Positions 8,235 through 17,702 are shown, numbered from the stretch's first letter. The stretch: DNA of 64,000 nt from Bradyrhizobium sp. U87765 SZCCT0048 (GCF_018131225.1 NZ_JAFCMM010000006.1:310001-374000), one strand, 5' to 3'. Made by a program: numbers and translations. Notes: generated by a model not told the origin, from the sequence alone.

Positions 8235-10037
8235 ATGGGTATCTTCGGCGCTCTCACCACCTCCGTCGCGGGCTTGCGCGCCCAGTCCTATGCCCTGGAG
8301 AACATCTCCGGCAACATCGCCAACTCCCAGACCACTGGCTTCAAGCGGATCGACACCAGCTTCATGGATCTGGTGCCCGGCACCGGCACCAACAACCAGC
8401 TCGCCGGCAGCGTGACCACGCAATCGCGCGAGACCAACACCGTGCGCGGCGACGTGCAGAGCGCGGCCGTCTCCACCTACATGGCGATCAACGGCGACGG
8501 CTTCTTCGTGGTGCAGAAGCCTGCGAGCTTCACCGACAATCAGCCGGTGTTCTCCGGTGTCGACATGTACACCCGTCGCGGCGACTTCACGCTCGACAAG
8601 AACGGCTATCTCGTCAACGGCGCCGGCTACTATGTCGAGGGCGTGCCGATCGATCCGACGACCGGCAACCAGACCGGTAGCGTGCCGCAGGTGCTGAAGT
8701 TCGCCAACGACTTCCTGCCGGCGGTCGCGACCTCGACCGTCAACTACCGCGCCAACCTCGCGAGCTATCCGCTCACCACCAAGCACGACACGTCGGTTCC
8801 GGGGTCGGAGCTGCTGCGGCCGGCAGACTTCGCCGCCGGCAACCCGCGCATCGTCGGCACCCCGGCGACGCCGTTCGTCGACGCCACCACCACGGGCGGC
8901 GCGAAGAACAACAAGGCGGCGACGCCAGTGCCGATCACCGCCGCCACGACGCTGTCGGGCGCGGCGAACACCGACTCGATCGGCACCAATTTCGGCGCCG
9001 GCGACACCATCACCGTCAACGGCACGGTCATCACCTTCGTGGCATCGGGCGCCACCGGCAACCAGCTCAACGTGACCGACAGTGTCGGCACGCTGCTCGC
9101 CAAGATCGACTCGATTACCGGCACCACCGCGCCGTCCACGATCAGCGGCGGCGCCATCACGCTGCACAGCGGCACGGCGTCCGACCTCACCGTTACCAGT
9201 TCCAACGCCACGGCGTTCGCGGCCCTCGGCTTCGGCACCACCGCGACCGCGCTGCGCACCGGCGGCGGCACCGCCGGCACCGGCAAGGTGCTGGCCACCG
9301 ACCAGCAGGCTTTCATCAACGAGTCGATCAGCGGCGGCGCCGTCACCGCCTACGACGTCTCCGGCTCGCCGGTCAGCCTGCAGATGCGCTGGGCCAAGGT
9401 CGACAGCGCCTCGCTCGGCACCGGTCACACCGATACCTGGAACCTGTTCTATCAGGTCAATCCCAATGCCACCGGCACCGACGTCGCCTGGCAGAACGTC
9501 AACACCGACTTCCAGTTCTCGCCCAACGGCCAGATGAGCCCGTCGGTCGCCGGCATCACGCTGAACAATCCGACCGTCGGCGGCGTGCCGCTCGGCAAGA
9601 TCGCGCTGAACTTCGGCTCCGGCGGCGTCACCCAGTTCGCCGACGCCAACGGCAACGTCAAGGTCAATCAGATCCAGCAGGACGGCTTCCCGGCCGGCTC
9701 GCTGCAGACGGTGTCGATCGGCGACAACGGCCGCGTCATCGGCAACTATTCCAACGGCCGCAACATCGACCTGGCGCAGATTTCGGTGGCGACCTTCAAC
9801 GGCACCAACTTCCTCAAGCGCATCGACGGCGGCGCCTTCCAGGCCACCGACCAGTCGGGCCAGGCGCTGTTCGGCAGCGGCGGCACCATCCAGGGATCGT
9901 CGCTGGAGAGCTCCAACACCGACATCGCCGACGAGTTCACCAAGCTGATCGTCACCCAGCAGGCCTATTCGGCCAACACCAAGGTCATCACCACCTCGAA
10001 CACGATGGTGCAGGACCTGCTGAACGTCCTGCGCTGA
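8235..10037 (+). CDS. flgE: Flagellar hook protein FlgE
   Basis: A 600-residue hook subunit. The N-terminal D0 domain (MGIFGALTTSVAGLRAQSYALEN, NIANSQTTGFKR) and C-terminal D0 (EFTKLIVTQQAYSANTKV) are classical. It is longer than enteric FlgE (about 400 residues). Residues about 235-350 form an inserted module with DTITVNG, KIDSITG and ISGGAITLHSGTASDL, resembling the variable modules of the two flagellins downstream. The ATG at 8235 has GGAGAC upstream; an overlapping ATG at 8231 is out of frame. First gene of flgE-flgK-flgL, driven by the sigma-54 promoter. Confidence 0.97.
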   Translation: MGIFGALTTSVAGLRAQSYALENISGNIANSQTTGFKRIDTSFMDLVPGTGTNNQLAGSVTTQSRETNTVRGDVQSAAVSTYMAINGDGFFVVQKPASFTDNQPVFSGVDMYTRRGDFTLDKNGYLVNGAGYYVEGVPIDPTTGNQTGSVPQVLKFANDFLPAVATSTVNYRANLASYPLTTKHDTSVPGSELLRPADFAAGNPRIVGTPATPFVDATTTGGAKNNKAATPVPITAATTLSGAANTDSIGTNFGAGDTITVNGTVITFVASGATGNQLNVTDSVGTLLAKIDSITGTTAPSTISGGAITLHSGTASDLTVTSSNATAFAALGFGTTATALRTGGGTAGTGKVLATDQQAFINESISGGAVTAYDVSGSPVSLQMRWAKVDSASLGTGHTDTWNLFYQVNPNATGTDVAWQNVNTDFQFSPNGQMSPSVAGITLNNPTVGGVPLGKIALNFGSGGVTQFADANGNVKVNQIQQDGFPAGSLQTVSIGDNGRVIGNYSNGRNIDLAQISVATFNGTNFLKRIDGGAFQATDQSGQALFGSGGTIQGSSLESSNTDIADEFTKLIVTQQAYSANTKVITTSNTMVQDLLNVLR

Positions 10038-10080
10038 TGGACCGCCGCCCGGCTGCCGGGCGCGATGAGAACCGACGCGC

Positions 10081-10101
10081 GGGAGCGGATGCTCCGCTCC
10101 C
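10081..10101 (+). terminator. Hairpin between flgE and flgK (attenuator or mRNA-stability element)
   Basis: A perfect 9-bp stem, GGGAGCGGA and TCCGCTCCC, around a TGC loop. No T-run follows, so it is not a canonical intrinsic terminator. It may set the ratio of flgE to flgK message by partial termination or RNA processing. Confidence 0.45.
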
Positions 10102-10128
10102 GTCCGCAACCAGTGTGAGCCGATAGTC

Positions 10129-11988
10129 ATGAGTCTCGGTCAAGCCCTCTCGATCGCCATGTCGGGCCTGCGCGTCAATCAGCAGGCGCTGTCCCTCGTC
10201 TCGTCCAACGTCGCCAACGCCGACACGCCGGGCTACACCCGCAAGACGATCAACCAGGTCCAGACCGTTTCCGGATCGATCGGCGCCAATGTCAACGTCA
10301 CCGGCGTCAACCGCGAGCTCGACAGCTACCTGCAGCAACAGATCCGCACCGAGCAGTCCGGCGCATCCTACGCCGACCTGCGCGCCCAGATGCTGAGCAG
10401 CCTGCAGTCGATCTACGGCACGCCGGGCAACACCGGCACGCTGGAGAATGCCTTCAACCAGCTCACCACCGCGGTGCAGGGGCTGTCGACGTCGTCGGAT
10501 TCGCAGTCGGCGCGGGTCGGCGTCGTCAACGCCGCCCAGACGCTGGCGCAGCAGCTCAACAGCATGTCGGCAGGCATCCAGTCGCTGCGCGACCAGGCCG
10601 AGTCGGGCCTCAACACGGCGGTCAATACCGCCAACACGGCGCTGCAGCAGATCGCGAAGATCAACAGCCAGCTCCAGGCCAGCACCAGCAACGACGCATC
10701 GGCCGCCGCGCTCATGGACCAGCGCGATCAGTACATCAACCAGCTGTCGCAGCTGATGGACATCCGCGTCATCAATTCCGGCAACAGCCAGGTGCAGGTC
10801 TTCACCCAGTCGGGCGTGCAGCTCGTCGGCGCGCAGGCGGCGACGCTGTCGTTCAACCAGCAGGGCACGGTGACGCCGAACACCCAGTACAGCAGCGATC
10901 CGTCGAAGAGCACGCTCGGCACGCTGACCATCAATTTCCCGAGCGGCGGCTCGCTCGACATGATCCAGAACAATTCGATCAGGTCGGGGACGATCGCCGG
11001 CTACCTCGACATGCGCGACAACACGCTGGTGCAGGCGCAGACCCAGCTGGACCAGTTCGCCGCCAGCATGTCGAGCATGCTGTCCGACAAGACCACCGCC
11101 GGCACGGCCGTGTCTGCCGGCAGCGCCAACGGCTTCAATCTCGACCTGTCGGGTTTGCAGAACGGCAACACCATCAATCTCACCTACACCGATGCCAACA
11201 ACGTCCAGCGCAAGCTGTCGCTGGTGCGCGTCAACGATCCGTCGGTGCTGCCGCTCGGCAACAACGTCACCCCGGATCCGTCCGACCAGGTCATCGGGAT
11301 CGACTTCTCCGGCGGCATGAGTTCGGTGGCGAGCCAGCTCAATGCGATCCTGGGCGGCGCGCACCTGCAGTTCAGCGCTTCCGGCACGACGCTGCAGGCG
11401 ATGGACGATAGCACTGGCCTGGCCAAGATCAACGCGGCGTCGGTGACCGCGACGATGTCCTCGGCTTCGAACGGCGGCGCCCAGCTGCCGCTGTTCACCG
11501 ACGGCAGCGGTCTCTATACCGGCGCGATCACCGCGTCCGGCAACCAGTCGGTCGGTCTCGCCTCGCGTCTCCGTGTCAACACCGAGCTCGTCGGCGATCC
11601 CTCCAAGCTGGTGAAGTACAGCGCGACGACCGCGTCCGGCGACACCACGCGGCCCGATTTCATCTACCAGCAGCTCACCAAGGGCACGACGCTGTATCCG
11701 TCGTCGACCGGCTTCGGCACGTCGACCTCGCCCTACAAGGCGTCGCTGCTGAGCTTCTCGCAGCAGATCGCGAGCTCGCAGGGCCAGGCCGCGGCCAATG
11801 CCCAGCAGGTCTCCGACGGCCAGGACGTGGTGCTGAGCACGCTGCAGCAGAAGTTCAACGGCCAGTCCGGCGTCAACATCGACGACGAGATGGCGCACCT
11901 GATGTCGTTGCAGAACGCCTACTCGGCGAACGCGCGGGTGATGTCCACGATCAAGGGAATGTTCGATTCCCTGCTCCAGGTGATGTGA
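10129..11988 (+). CDS. flgK: Flagellar hook-associated protein 1 FlgK
   Basis: A 619-residue hook-filament junction protein. The N-terminal D0 (MSLGQALSIAMSGLRVNQQA, SSNVANADTPGYTRK) and C-terminal D0 (NIDDEMAHLMSLQNAYSANARVM) are typical of FlgK. A Gln/Ser-rich coiled-coil D1 region lies at about residues 90-220. It is secreted by the flagellar export apparatus and needed to start filament growth. It lies 91 bases after flgE, and flgL follows 7 bases after its stop, so flgK and flgL are co-transcribed. Confidence 0.97.
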   Translation: MSLGQALSIAMSGLRVNQQALSLVSSNVANADTPGYTRKTINQVQTVSGSIGANVNVTGVNRELDSYLQQQIRTEQSGASYADLRAQMLSSLQSIYGTPGNTGTLENAFNQLTTAVQGLSTSSDSQSARVGVVNAAQTLAQQLNSMSAGIQSLRDQAESGLNTAVNTANTALQQIAKINSQLQASTSNDASAAALMDQRDQYINQLSQLMDIRVINSGNSQVQVFTQSGVQLVGAQAATLSFNQQGTVTPNTQYSSDPSKSTLGTLTINFPSGGSLDMIQNNSIRSGTIAGYLDMRDNTLVQAQTQLDQFAASMSSMLSDKTTAGTAVSAGSANGFNLDLSGLQNGNTINLTYTDANNVQRKLSLVRVNDPSVLPLGNNVTPDPSDQVIGIDFSGGMSSVASQLNAILGGAHLQFSASGTTLQAMDDSTGLAKINAASVTATMSSASNGGAQLPLFTDGSGLYTGAITASGNQSVGLASRLRVNTELVGDPSKLVKYSATTASGDTTRPDFIYQQLTKGTTLYPSSTGFGTSTSPYKASLLSFSQQIASSQGQAAANAQQVSDGQDVVLSTLQQKFNGQSGVNIDDEMAHLMSLQNAYSANARVMSTIKGMFDSLLQVM

Positions 11989-11995
11989 GGGTGTG

Positions 11996-13489
11996 ATGAC
12001 AGTCAGCGGCGTAGGGTATCGGACGTCTCATCTCACCAGCCAGATCCTCAATCTGCAGAGCCAGCTCGACGACCTGCAGACCCAGCTCTCCACCGGCAAG
12101 AAGTCGACCTCCTATGCCGGCATGGGCGTCAACCGCGGCTTCGCCGTCGGCCTGCGCGCGCAGGTCTCCAACATCGACAGCTATGCCGACACCATCACCA
12201 ACGTCACCACGCGCATCAACGTGGCGAATGCGGCGCTGACGCGCATCGCCTCGATCGGCACCGAGGTGCGCGGCGCGGCGACGACCTCGACCATCCAGCT
12301 CAACAACAACGGCCAGACCACCAGCCAGACCACGGCGCAGAACTCGATGGCCGAGATGCTGCAGCTGCTCAACGTGCAGTCCGGCGACCGCTACCTGTTC
12401 TCGGGCCGTGCGACCAACACCCCGGCGACCGCCTCGATGAGCGACATCCTCAACGGCGTCGGCTCGCAGGCCGGCCTCAAGCAGCTGATCTCCGAGCGCA
12501 AGCAGGCCGATGTCGGCAGCGGCACCGGCCGGCTCACCCTCGCGGCGCCGTCGCCGACGTCGATCTCGCTGACCGAGGATGCGGGGCCGTTCGGGCTGAA
12601 GCTCAGTTCGGTGGCGGCGAGCAACGCCGCGGTCAGCGTTACCGCACCGACGGGCTCGCCGGCGAGCGAGTCGCTCGACCTCGGCGCCACCAATCCCAGC
12701 AACGGCGACAGCTTCACGTTCGCCTTCAAGCTGCCGGACGGCAGCTCCGAGAACATCCAGCTCACGGCGACGACGACCGCGCCGCCCCAGGCCGGCCAGT
12801 TCCTGATCGGGGCTGATTCGACCGCGACCGCCGCCAACGTCAAGAGCGCGCTCGGCACCGCGGTCGGCGCGCTGGCCAATGGCGCGCTGGTCGCTGCTTC
12901 GGCGCTGAAGGCGTCCAGCGAGTTCTTCAACGGCGCGCCGCCGCCGCGCGTCTCCGGGCCGCCGTTCGCCTCGGCGACGGCGCAGGTGCCTGGCACCGCG
13001 GCCAACACGCTGTCGTGGTACACCGGCGAGACCGGAACGGATTCGGCCCGCGGCACGTCGTCGGCGCGCATCGACGATTCCATTTCGGTGCAGTACGGCA
13101 TGCGCGCCAACGAGCAGGCGATCACCTGGCAGTTGCAGAACATCGCCGCTTTCGCCGCGGTGACGACCTCGACCACCGATCCCAACGCCAATGCCCAGGT
13201 CACGGCGCTCAACCAGCGCATCGCCCAGAACCTGTCGTCGCAGACCGGTCAGCAGACCATCCAGGACATCCAGGCGGATCTCGCCGGGGCGCAGACGGCG
13301 ATGAAGTCGGCCTCCGACCGCCAGACCCAGACCAAGTCGACGGCGCAGACCATGCTCGACTCGATCGAGGGCATTTCGGCCAACGAGGTCGCGACCAAGA
13401 TCCTGGCGCTGCAGACCTCGCTCAGCGCCTCGTACCAGACGACGGCGATGCTGTATCAGACGAGCCTGCTGAAATACCTGCCGGCCTGA
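11996..13489 (+). CDS. flgL: Flagellar hook-associated protein 3 FlgL
   Basis: A 497-residue second junction protein. It has a flagellin-like N-terminal D0/D1 (LNLQSQLDDLQTQLSTGKKS) and a C-terminal helix (EVATKILALQTSLSASYQTT ... QTSLLKYL). Enteric FlgL has about 317 residues; the extra length is an inserted central region at about residues 195-331, rich in Ala, Ser and Thr. The ATG at 11996 is preferred over the GTG at 11993 because AGGG lies just upstream. Last gene of the flgEKL unit. Confidence 0.95.
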   Translation: MTVSGVGYRTSHLTSQILNLQSQLDDLQTQLSTGKKSTSYAGMGVNRGFAVGLRAQVSNIDSYADTITNVTTRINVANAALTRIASIGTEVRGAATTSTIQLNNNGQTTSQTTAQNSMAEMLQLLNVQSGDRYLFSGRATNTPATASMSDILNGVGSQAGLKQLISERKQADVGSGTGRLTLAAPSPTSISLTEDAGPFGLKLSSVAASNAAVSVTAPTGSPASESLDLGATNPSNGDSFTFAFKLPDGSSENIQLTATTTAPPQAGQFLIGADSTATAANVKSALGTAVGALANGALVAASALKASSEFFNGAPPPRVSGPPFASATAQVPGTAANTLSWYTGETGTDSARGTSSARIDDSISVQYGMRANEQAITWQLQNIAAFAAVTTSTTDPNANAQVTALNQRIAQNLSSQTGQQTIQDIQADLAGAQTAMKSASDRQTQTKSTAQTMLDSIEGISANEVATKILALQTSLSASYQTTAMLYQTSLLKYLPA

Positions 13490-13576
13490 TCGCGGCCTGC
13501 GACGTCATCCTGAGCGCTGCCGATGCGCCGCGTGGCTTTCGCCGCGCGGCGCTGTCGCGTGGGCCGCGCGCCGTCG

Positions 13577-13591
13577 TTTACGATTGCTTAA
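13577..13591. promoter_or_regulatory. CtrA-box variant upstream of flagellin 1
   Basis: TTTA-CGATTGC-TTAA, one mismatch from the CtrA consensus TTAA-N7-TTAA. It lies about 200 bases before the flagellin 1 start in the 300-base gap after flgL. The rest of the gap shows no sigma-54 site meeting the GG-N10-GC rule. A 6-bp hairpin, CCGGCC-ACGAA-GGCCGG (13744-13760), sits in the untranslated leader, where an RNA-binding regulator such as FlbT could act (inference). Confidence 0.55.
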
Positions 13592-13789
13592 GCCGCCCGT
13601 CGCGCATGGCGCGGGATTTCGGCACAAAGTCGCGGCAAAACCTTCAGCCTTTTTTCATCACAGTCGCCGAAGATACCCGAGACAGCGGTCTTGCCGGGTC
13701 CATTCATCCTTTTTTTAAGGATTAGGCCCGAGGGTCCAGTCTGCCGGCCACGAAGGCCGGTCGTTGCGTAACACCAGAAAGGTATTGTT

Positions 13790-15361
13790 ATGTCCGGTAT
13801 CACTCTCTCCGCATCGGTTCGCCAGAACCTGCTCTCGCTCCAGTCGACCGCCGACCTGCTGTCGACCACCCAGAACCGCCTTGCCACCGGCAAGAAGGTC
13901 AACAGCGCCCTCGACAACCCGACCAACTTCTTCACCGCGTCCTCGCTCGACGCCCGCTCCAGCGACATCAACAACCTGCTCGACGGCATCGGCAACGGCG
14001 TGCAGATCCTGCAGGCTGCCAACACCGGCATCACCTCGCTGCAGAAGCTGGTCGACAGCGCCAAGTCGGTTGCCAACCAGGCCCTGCAGACCCAGGTCGG
14101 CTATTCGCAGAAGTCGACGGTGTCTGCGACGATCGCTGGTGCGACCGCTGCCAACCTGCTCGGCACCGGCACTGACACCACCGTGACCGGCACCGCGATC
14201 AACAACGACAACACCGGTACGGCCGCGGCCATCACCGGCGCGACTAAGCTCGCGGGCACGGCCGGCGCCTCGTCGGACAACCTTGCCAGCAACATCGCCG
14301 TCACCGATACGATCACTGTCAATGGCAAGACGATCGCGTTCTACAATTCCGCCGCGAGCGGTTCGGCTGGTTCGGCTGCCAACACCACCTATCTCGACCT
14401 GGCCACGGCGACGGTTGGCAACGTGCTCAGCACGATCGACTCGATCACGGGCGGCTCCGGCTCGGCTGTGTCTGGTGGCAAGCTCACCGTTCACACCGGC
14501 ACTGCGGCTCCGCTGGCCCTCGGCGGTAGTGGTCTCGCCAAGCTCGGCCTGACGGCCGCCACGACGCCCCTGACGACGCCGCTCTCCGGCAAGACTCTGC
14601 AGATCGCCTCCACGGGCGGCGGCACTGCCACCAACATCACGTTTGGCACTGGCAATGGCCAGGTCTCGACACTGAACCAGCTCAACACCGCGCTGGCCAG
14701 CAACAACCTGCAGGCCTCGCTCGACTCGTCGGGCAACCTGTCGATCACCACCACCAACGATGCTGCGTCGTCGACGATCGGTGCGATTACTGCCACGGGT
14801 ACGCCGTTCGCCAGCCTCACCGCGGCTGCCCCGGTGGCGGATCCGACCGCGCAGGCCACCCGCGCCAGCCTGGTCAACCAGTACAACAACATCGTCAACC
14901 AGATCACCACCACTGCGTCGGACGCGTCGTTCAACGGCGTCAACCTGCTCAATGGTGACACTCTGAAGCTGGTGTTCAACGAAACCGGCAAGTCGACCCT
15001 GAGCATCTCGGGCGTCAACTTCAACCCGACCGGCCTCGGCCTGTCGACGCTGACCGCCAACACCGACTTCATCGACAACCAGTCGACCAACAAGGTGCTG
15101 ACGTCGCTCAACAACGCCTCGACCACGCTGCGGTCGCAGGCCTCCGCCTTCGGTTCGAACCTCTCGATCGTGCAGATCCGTCAGGACTTCTCCAAGAGCC
15201 TGATCAACGTGCTGCAGACCGGTTCGTCGAACCTGACGCTGGCCGACACCAACGAGGAAGCGGCCAACAGCCAGGCGCTGTCGACCCGCCAGTCGATCGC
15301 GGTGTCCGCGCTGTCGCTCGCCAACCAGTCGCAGCAGGGCGTTCTCCAGCTCCTGCGCTGA
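13790..15361 (+). CDS. Flagellin (first of two tandem copies)
   Basis: A 523-residue filament subunit. Conserved D0/D1 N-terminus: SVRQNLLSLQSTADLL, RLATGKKVNSALDNPTNFF, NGVQILQAANTGI. The conserved C-terminus is NSQALSTRQSIAVSALSLANQ ... VLQLLR. The central variable region (about residues 110-330) is Gly/Thr/Ser-rich and contains a DTITVNGKTIAF-type module also seen in FlgE and flagellin 2. AAAGG lies 7 bases before the ATG. A strong terminator follows, so it is its own transcription unit. Confidence 0.96.
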   Translation: MSGITLSASVRQNLLSLQSTADLLSTTQNRLATGKKVNSALDNPTNFFTASSLDARSSDINNLLDGIGNGVQILQAANTGITSLQKLVDSAKSVANQALQTQVGYSQKSTVSATIAGATAANLLGTGTDTTVTGTAINNDNTGTAAAITGATKLAGTAGASSDNLASNIAVTDTITVNGKTIAFYNSAASGSAGSAANTTYLDLATATVGNVLSTIDSITGGSGSAVSGGKLTVHTGTAAPLALGGSGLAKLGLTAATTPLTTPLSGKTLQIASTGGGTATNITFGTGNGQVSTLNQLNTALASNNLQASLDSSGNLSITTTNDAASSTIGAITATGTPFASLTAAAPVADPTAQATRASLVNQYNNIVNQITTTASDASFNGVNLLNGDTLKLVFNETGKSTLSISGVNFNPTGLGLSTLTANTDFIDNQSTNKVLTSLNNASTTLRSQASAFGSNLSIVQIRQDFSKSLINVLQTGSSNLTLADTNEEAANSQALSTRQSIAVSALSLANQSQQGVLQLLR

Positions 15362-15391
15362 TCGCACGCTGCGATTTCGAAACTGACCGGG

Positions 15392-15423
15392 AACGGGGTC
15401 CTTCGGGGCCCCGTTCTTTTTTT
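15392..15423 (+). terminator. Intrinsic terminator after flagellin 1
   Basis: A stem AACGGGGTCC pairs with GGGCCCCGTT (one G-T pair) around a TTCG tetraloop, followed by CTTTTTTT. It is a textbook rho-independent terminator 31 bases after the flagellin 1 stop. Confidence 0.93.
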
Positions 15424-15483
15424 GGCGCTGGTGCGCCTGATCGGGGAGGGCTGGCCGTATCAGAAGGTTGTTAACCATGCCGG

Positions 15484-15498
15484 TTAAGCGGACGTTAA
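15484..15498. promoter_or_regulatory. CtrA box upstream of flagellin 2
   Basis: TTAA-GCGGACG-TTAA is a perfect match to the CtrA consensus. It sits 73-87 bases before the flagellin 2 start. A further half site, GTTAACCAT, lies 9 bases upstream. The position fits activation of a promoter with a short leader. Confidence 0.8.
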
Positions 15499-15570
15499 CC
15501 ACATTTTAAAAGCTTCTGTTCATAACTGCCTTCAGCGAAGACCGGCCTAGTTCAGGAAGGCAGAAGTCCA

Positions 15571-17121
15571 ATGTCCGATATCGTCCTCACCGCGGCAGTC
15601 CGCCAGAATCTCCTGTCCCTGCAGTCGACCGCCGACTTGCTGGCCAGCACCCAGAACCGCCTGTCGACCGGCAAGAAGGTCAACAGCGCGCTGGACAATC
15701 CGACCAACTACTTCACAGCGTCCTCGCTCGACGCCCGCGCCAGCGACATCAACAACCTGCTCGACGGCATCAGCAACGGCGTGCAGATCCTGCAGGCCGC
15801 CAACACCGGCATCACCTCACTGCAGAAGCTGATCGACAGCGCCAAGTCGGTCGCCAACCAGGCGTTGCAGACCGCGGTCGGCTACTCGCCGAAGTCGTCG
15901 GTGACCTCGGCGGCGATCAACGGCGCGACCGCGACCAACCTGCTCGGCCAGGGGACGCTGAACACCGCCGTGACCGGCTCCGCGATTCCCGGCGCCGCCG
16001 CCGGCACCACCAAGCTGAGCGCGCTGACCACCGCGATTACGACAGGCGACAGCCTCACCATCAACGGCAAGACGATCTCGTTTTCGTCCACGACCGGCAA
16101 CACGTCGGGCCCGGCGGGGGCAAACCTCGACCTGAGCACGGCTACGGTCGCCGACTTGCTGGCCGCCGTCGACGCCATCACAACCAGTGGCACGGCATCG
16201 ACGCTGGCCGCCGGAGCGCTCACGCTGAACACCGGCGCGGCGTCCGACCTGACCATCGGCGGCAACGCCAGCACCCTGGGCAAGCTCGGTCTCGTCGCCG
16301 GAACCACCCAGCGCACCTCGACGCTCGCCGGCCAGCAACTGACCATTCAGCCGACCGGTGGCGGCACCACCACCAATATCACCTTCGGCACCGGCGCGGG
16401 GCAGATCTCGACGCTGAACCAGCTCAATGCGGCGCTCGCGGCCAACAACCTGCAGGCCTCGATCGATTCGACCGGCAAGATCGGCATCACCACCACCAGC
16501 GACGCGGCGTCGTCGACCATCGGCGCGATCAGCGGGAGCGCCGCCACCGGCGCTCAGCCGTTCACCGGCCTCGTGGCACCCGCCGCCGTCGCCGATCCGA
16601 CCGTGCAGGGCACGCGCGCGCAGCTGATCGCGCAGTACAACAACATCATCAACCAGATCACCACCACGTCGGCGGATGCGTCCTACAACGGCGTCAACCT
16701 GCTCGGTGGCGACACCCTCAAGCTGGTGTTCAACGAGACCGGCAAGTCGACGCTGAGCATTGCCGGCGTCAACTTCACCCCGACGGGCCTCGGACTGTCG
16801 GCGTTGACCCAGGGCACCGACTTCATCGACAACAACGCCACCAACAAGGTGCTGACGGCGCTCAACAACGCCGGCAGCACGCTGCGCACCCAGGCGGCCG
16901 CGCTCGGTTCGAACCTGTCGATCGTGCAGATCCGCCAGGACTTCTCCAAGAACCTGATCAACGTGCTGCAGACCGGTTCGACCAACCTGACCATTGCGGA
17001 CACCAACGCGGAAGCGGCCAACAGCCAGGCGCTGTCGACGCGGCAGTCGATCGCGGTGTCGGCGCTGTCGCTGGCCAACCAGTCGCAGCAGAGCGTGCTG
17101 CAGCTGCTGCGCAGCGGCTAG
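15571..17121 (+). CDS. Flagellin (second of two tandem copies)
   Basis: A 516-residue paralogue of the preceding flagellin. The D0/D1 ends are nearly the same (VRQNLLSLQSTADLLASTQN, TGKKVNSALDNPTNYF; ALSTRQSIAVSALSLANQSQ). The middle (about residues 110-335) is more divergent and carries the DSLTINGKTISF module. It has its own promoter region with a perfect CtrA box and ends at tandem terminators. The AGGAAGG-like site before the ATG is 11 bases away. The two copies may be expressed differently, as flagellin paralogues often are, but the sequence does not show how. Confidence 0.96.
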   Translation: MSDIVLTAAVRQNLLSLQSTADLLASTQNRLSTGKKVNSALDNPTNYFTASSLDARASDINNLLDGISNGVQILQAANTGITSLQKLIDSAKSVANQALQTAVGYSPKSSVTSAAINGATATNLLGQGTLNTAVTGSAIPGAAAGTTKLSALTTAITTGDSLTINGKTISFSSTTGNTSGPAGANLDLSTATVADLLAAVDAITTSGTASTLAAGALTLNTGAASDLTIGGNASTLGKLGLVAGTTQRTSTLAGQQLTIQPTGGGTTTNITFGTGAGQISTLNQLNAALAANNLQASIDSTGKIGITTTSDAASSTIGAISGSAATGAQPFTGLVAPAAVADPTVQGTRAQLIAQYNNIINQITTTSADASYNGVNLLGGDTLKLVFNETGKSTLSIAGVNFTPTGLGLSALTQGTDFIDNNATNKVLTALNNAGSTLRTQAAALGSNLSIVQIRQDFSKNLINVLQTGSTNLTIADTNAEAANSQALSTRQSIAVSALSLANQSQQSVLQLLRSG

Positions 17122-17145
17122 TTTCGTCGCGCGATGCGATTGCGA

Positions 17146-17174
17146 AACGGCGAGGCTCGGCCTCGCCGTTTTCG
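17146..17174 (+). terminator. Intrinsic terminator 1 after flagellin 2
   Basis: A perfect 11-bp stem, AACGGCGAGGC/GCCTCGCCGTT, with a TCG loop and a short T stretch. It lies 24 bases after the flagellin 2 stop. Confidence 0.9.
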
Positions 17175-17189
17175 TTTGATGGGGCGGCG

Positions 17190-17209
17190 CGGCAGTGCTG
17201 CCGTTTTTT
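17190..17209 (+). terminator. Intrinsic terminator 2 after flagellin 2
   Basis: A stem CGGCA/TGCCG with a GTGC loop followed by TTTTTT, only 15 bases beyond terminator 1. A further inverted repeat, GCATCAA-N9-TTGATGC (17210-17232), follows directly. It could fold in the flbT leader or be an operator. Confidence 0.75.
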
Positions 17210-17321
17210 GCATCAAGCCTTTATTTTGATGCAGTTCTACACTCGGATCGCGGAGCCGTCGGAGCGGCGATTCGAGGGATATGGCGCGGCGTGCAGCCGG
17301 TGCGCTGAGAGGTGAACAGCA

Positions 17322-17699
17322 ATGGCGCTGAAAGTGGAATTGAAGCCGTTCGAGCGGATCATCATCGGTGAAAGCGTCATTACTAATTCGGAGACGCGGA
17401 CGACATTCCTGATCGAGGGCGAGGCGCCAATTCTTCGCGAGAAGGACATCCTCACCGCAGAGACGGCGAACACGCCGGTGAAGCGCCTCTATCTCTGCGT
17501 GCAGATGATGTATCTGGAAAAGAACATTCCGAAGTATCAGGATCTCTACATGAGCTTCGTGAAAGATCTTCTTGAAGCGGTGCCGAGCTACAGGCCGGTC
17601 ATCGAAAACGCGAGTAATTTAATCTTAAGCGGTTCTCTTTACAGTTCGCTAAAGGAAATCCGCAAGCTTATCAGGCGGGAAGAGGAGTTGCTGAGGTGA
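17322..17699 (+). CDS. flbT: Flagellar biosynthesis repressor FlbT
   Basis: A 125-residue FlbT. The family signature is visible in LKPFERIIIGESVITNSETRTTFLIEGEAPILREKDIL at residues 6-43. FlbT binds the leader of flagellin mRNA and promotes its decay until the hook is complete; this is established in Caulobacter, while some relatives act positively. Its base composition is less G+C-rich than its neighbours (GTAATTTAATCTTAAGC near the end). AGAGG lies 9 bases before the ATG. flaF starts 4 bases after its stop. Confidence 0.95.
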   Translation: MALKVELKPFERIIIGESVITNSETRTTFLIEGEAPILREKDILTAETANTPVKRLYLCVQMMYLEKNIPKYQDLYMSFVKDLLEAVPSYRPVIENASNLILSGSLYSSLKEIRKLIRREEELLR

Positions 17700-17702
17700 C
17701 GC

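Noticed and set aside
8109..10130. 673-codon minus-strand frame opposite flgE
   Set aside because: Low-complexity shadow of flgE; no ribosome site or family match.
13608..13632. Possible sigma-54 promoter before flagellin 1 (TGGCGCGGGATTTCGG, CGGCACAAAGTCGCGG)
   Set aside because: Neither keeps the GC dinucleotide 10 bases after GG; the CtrA-type box fits better.
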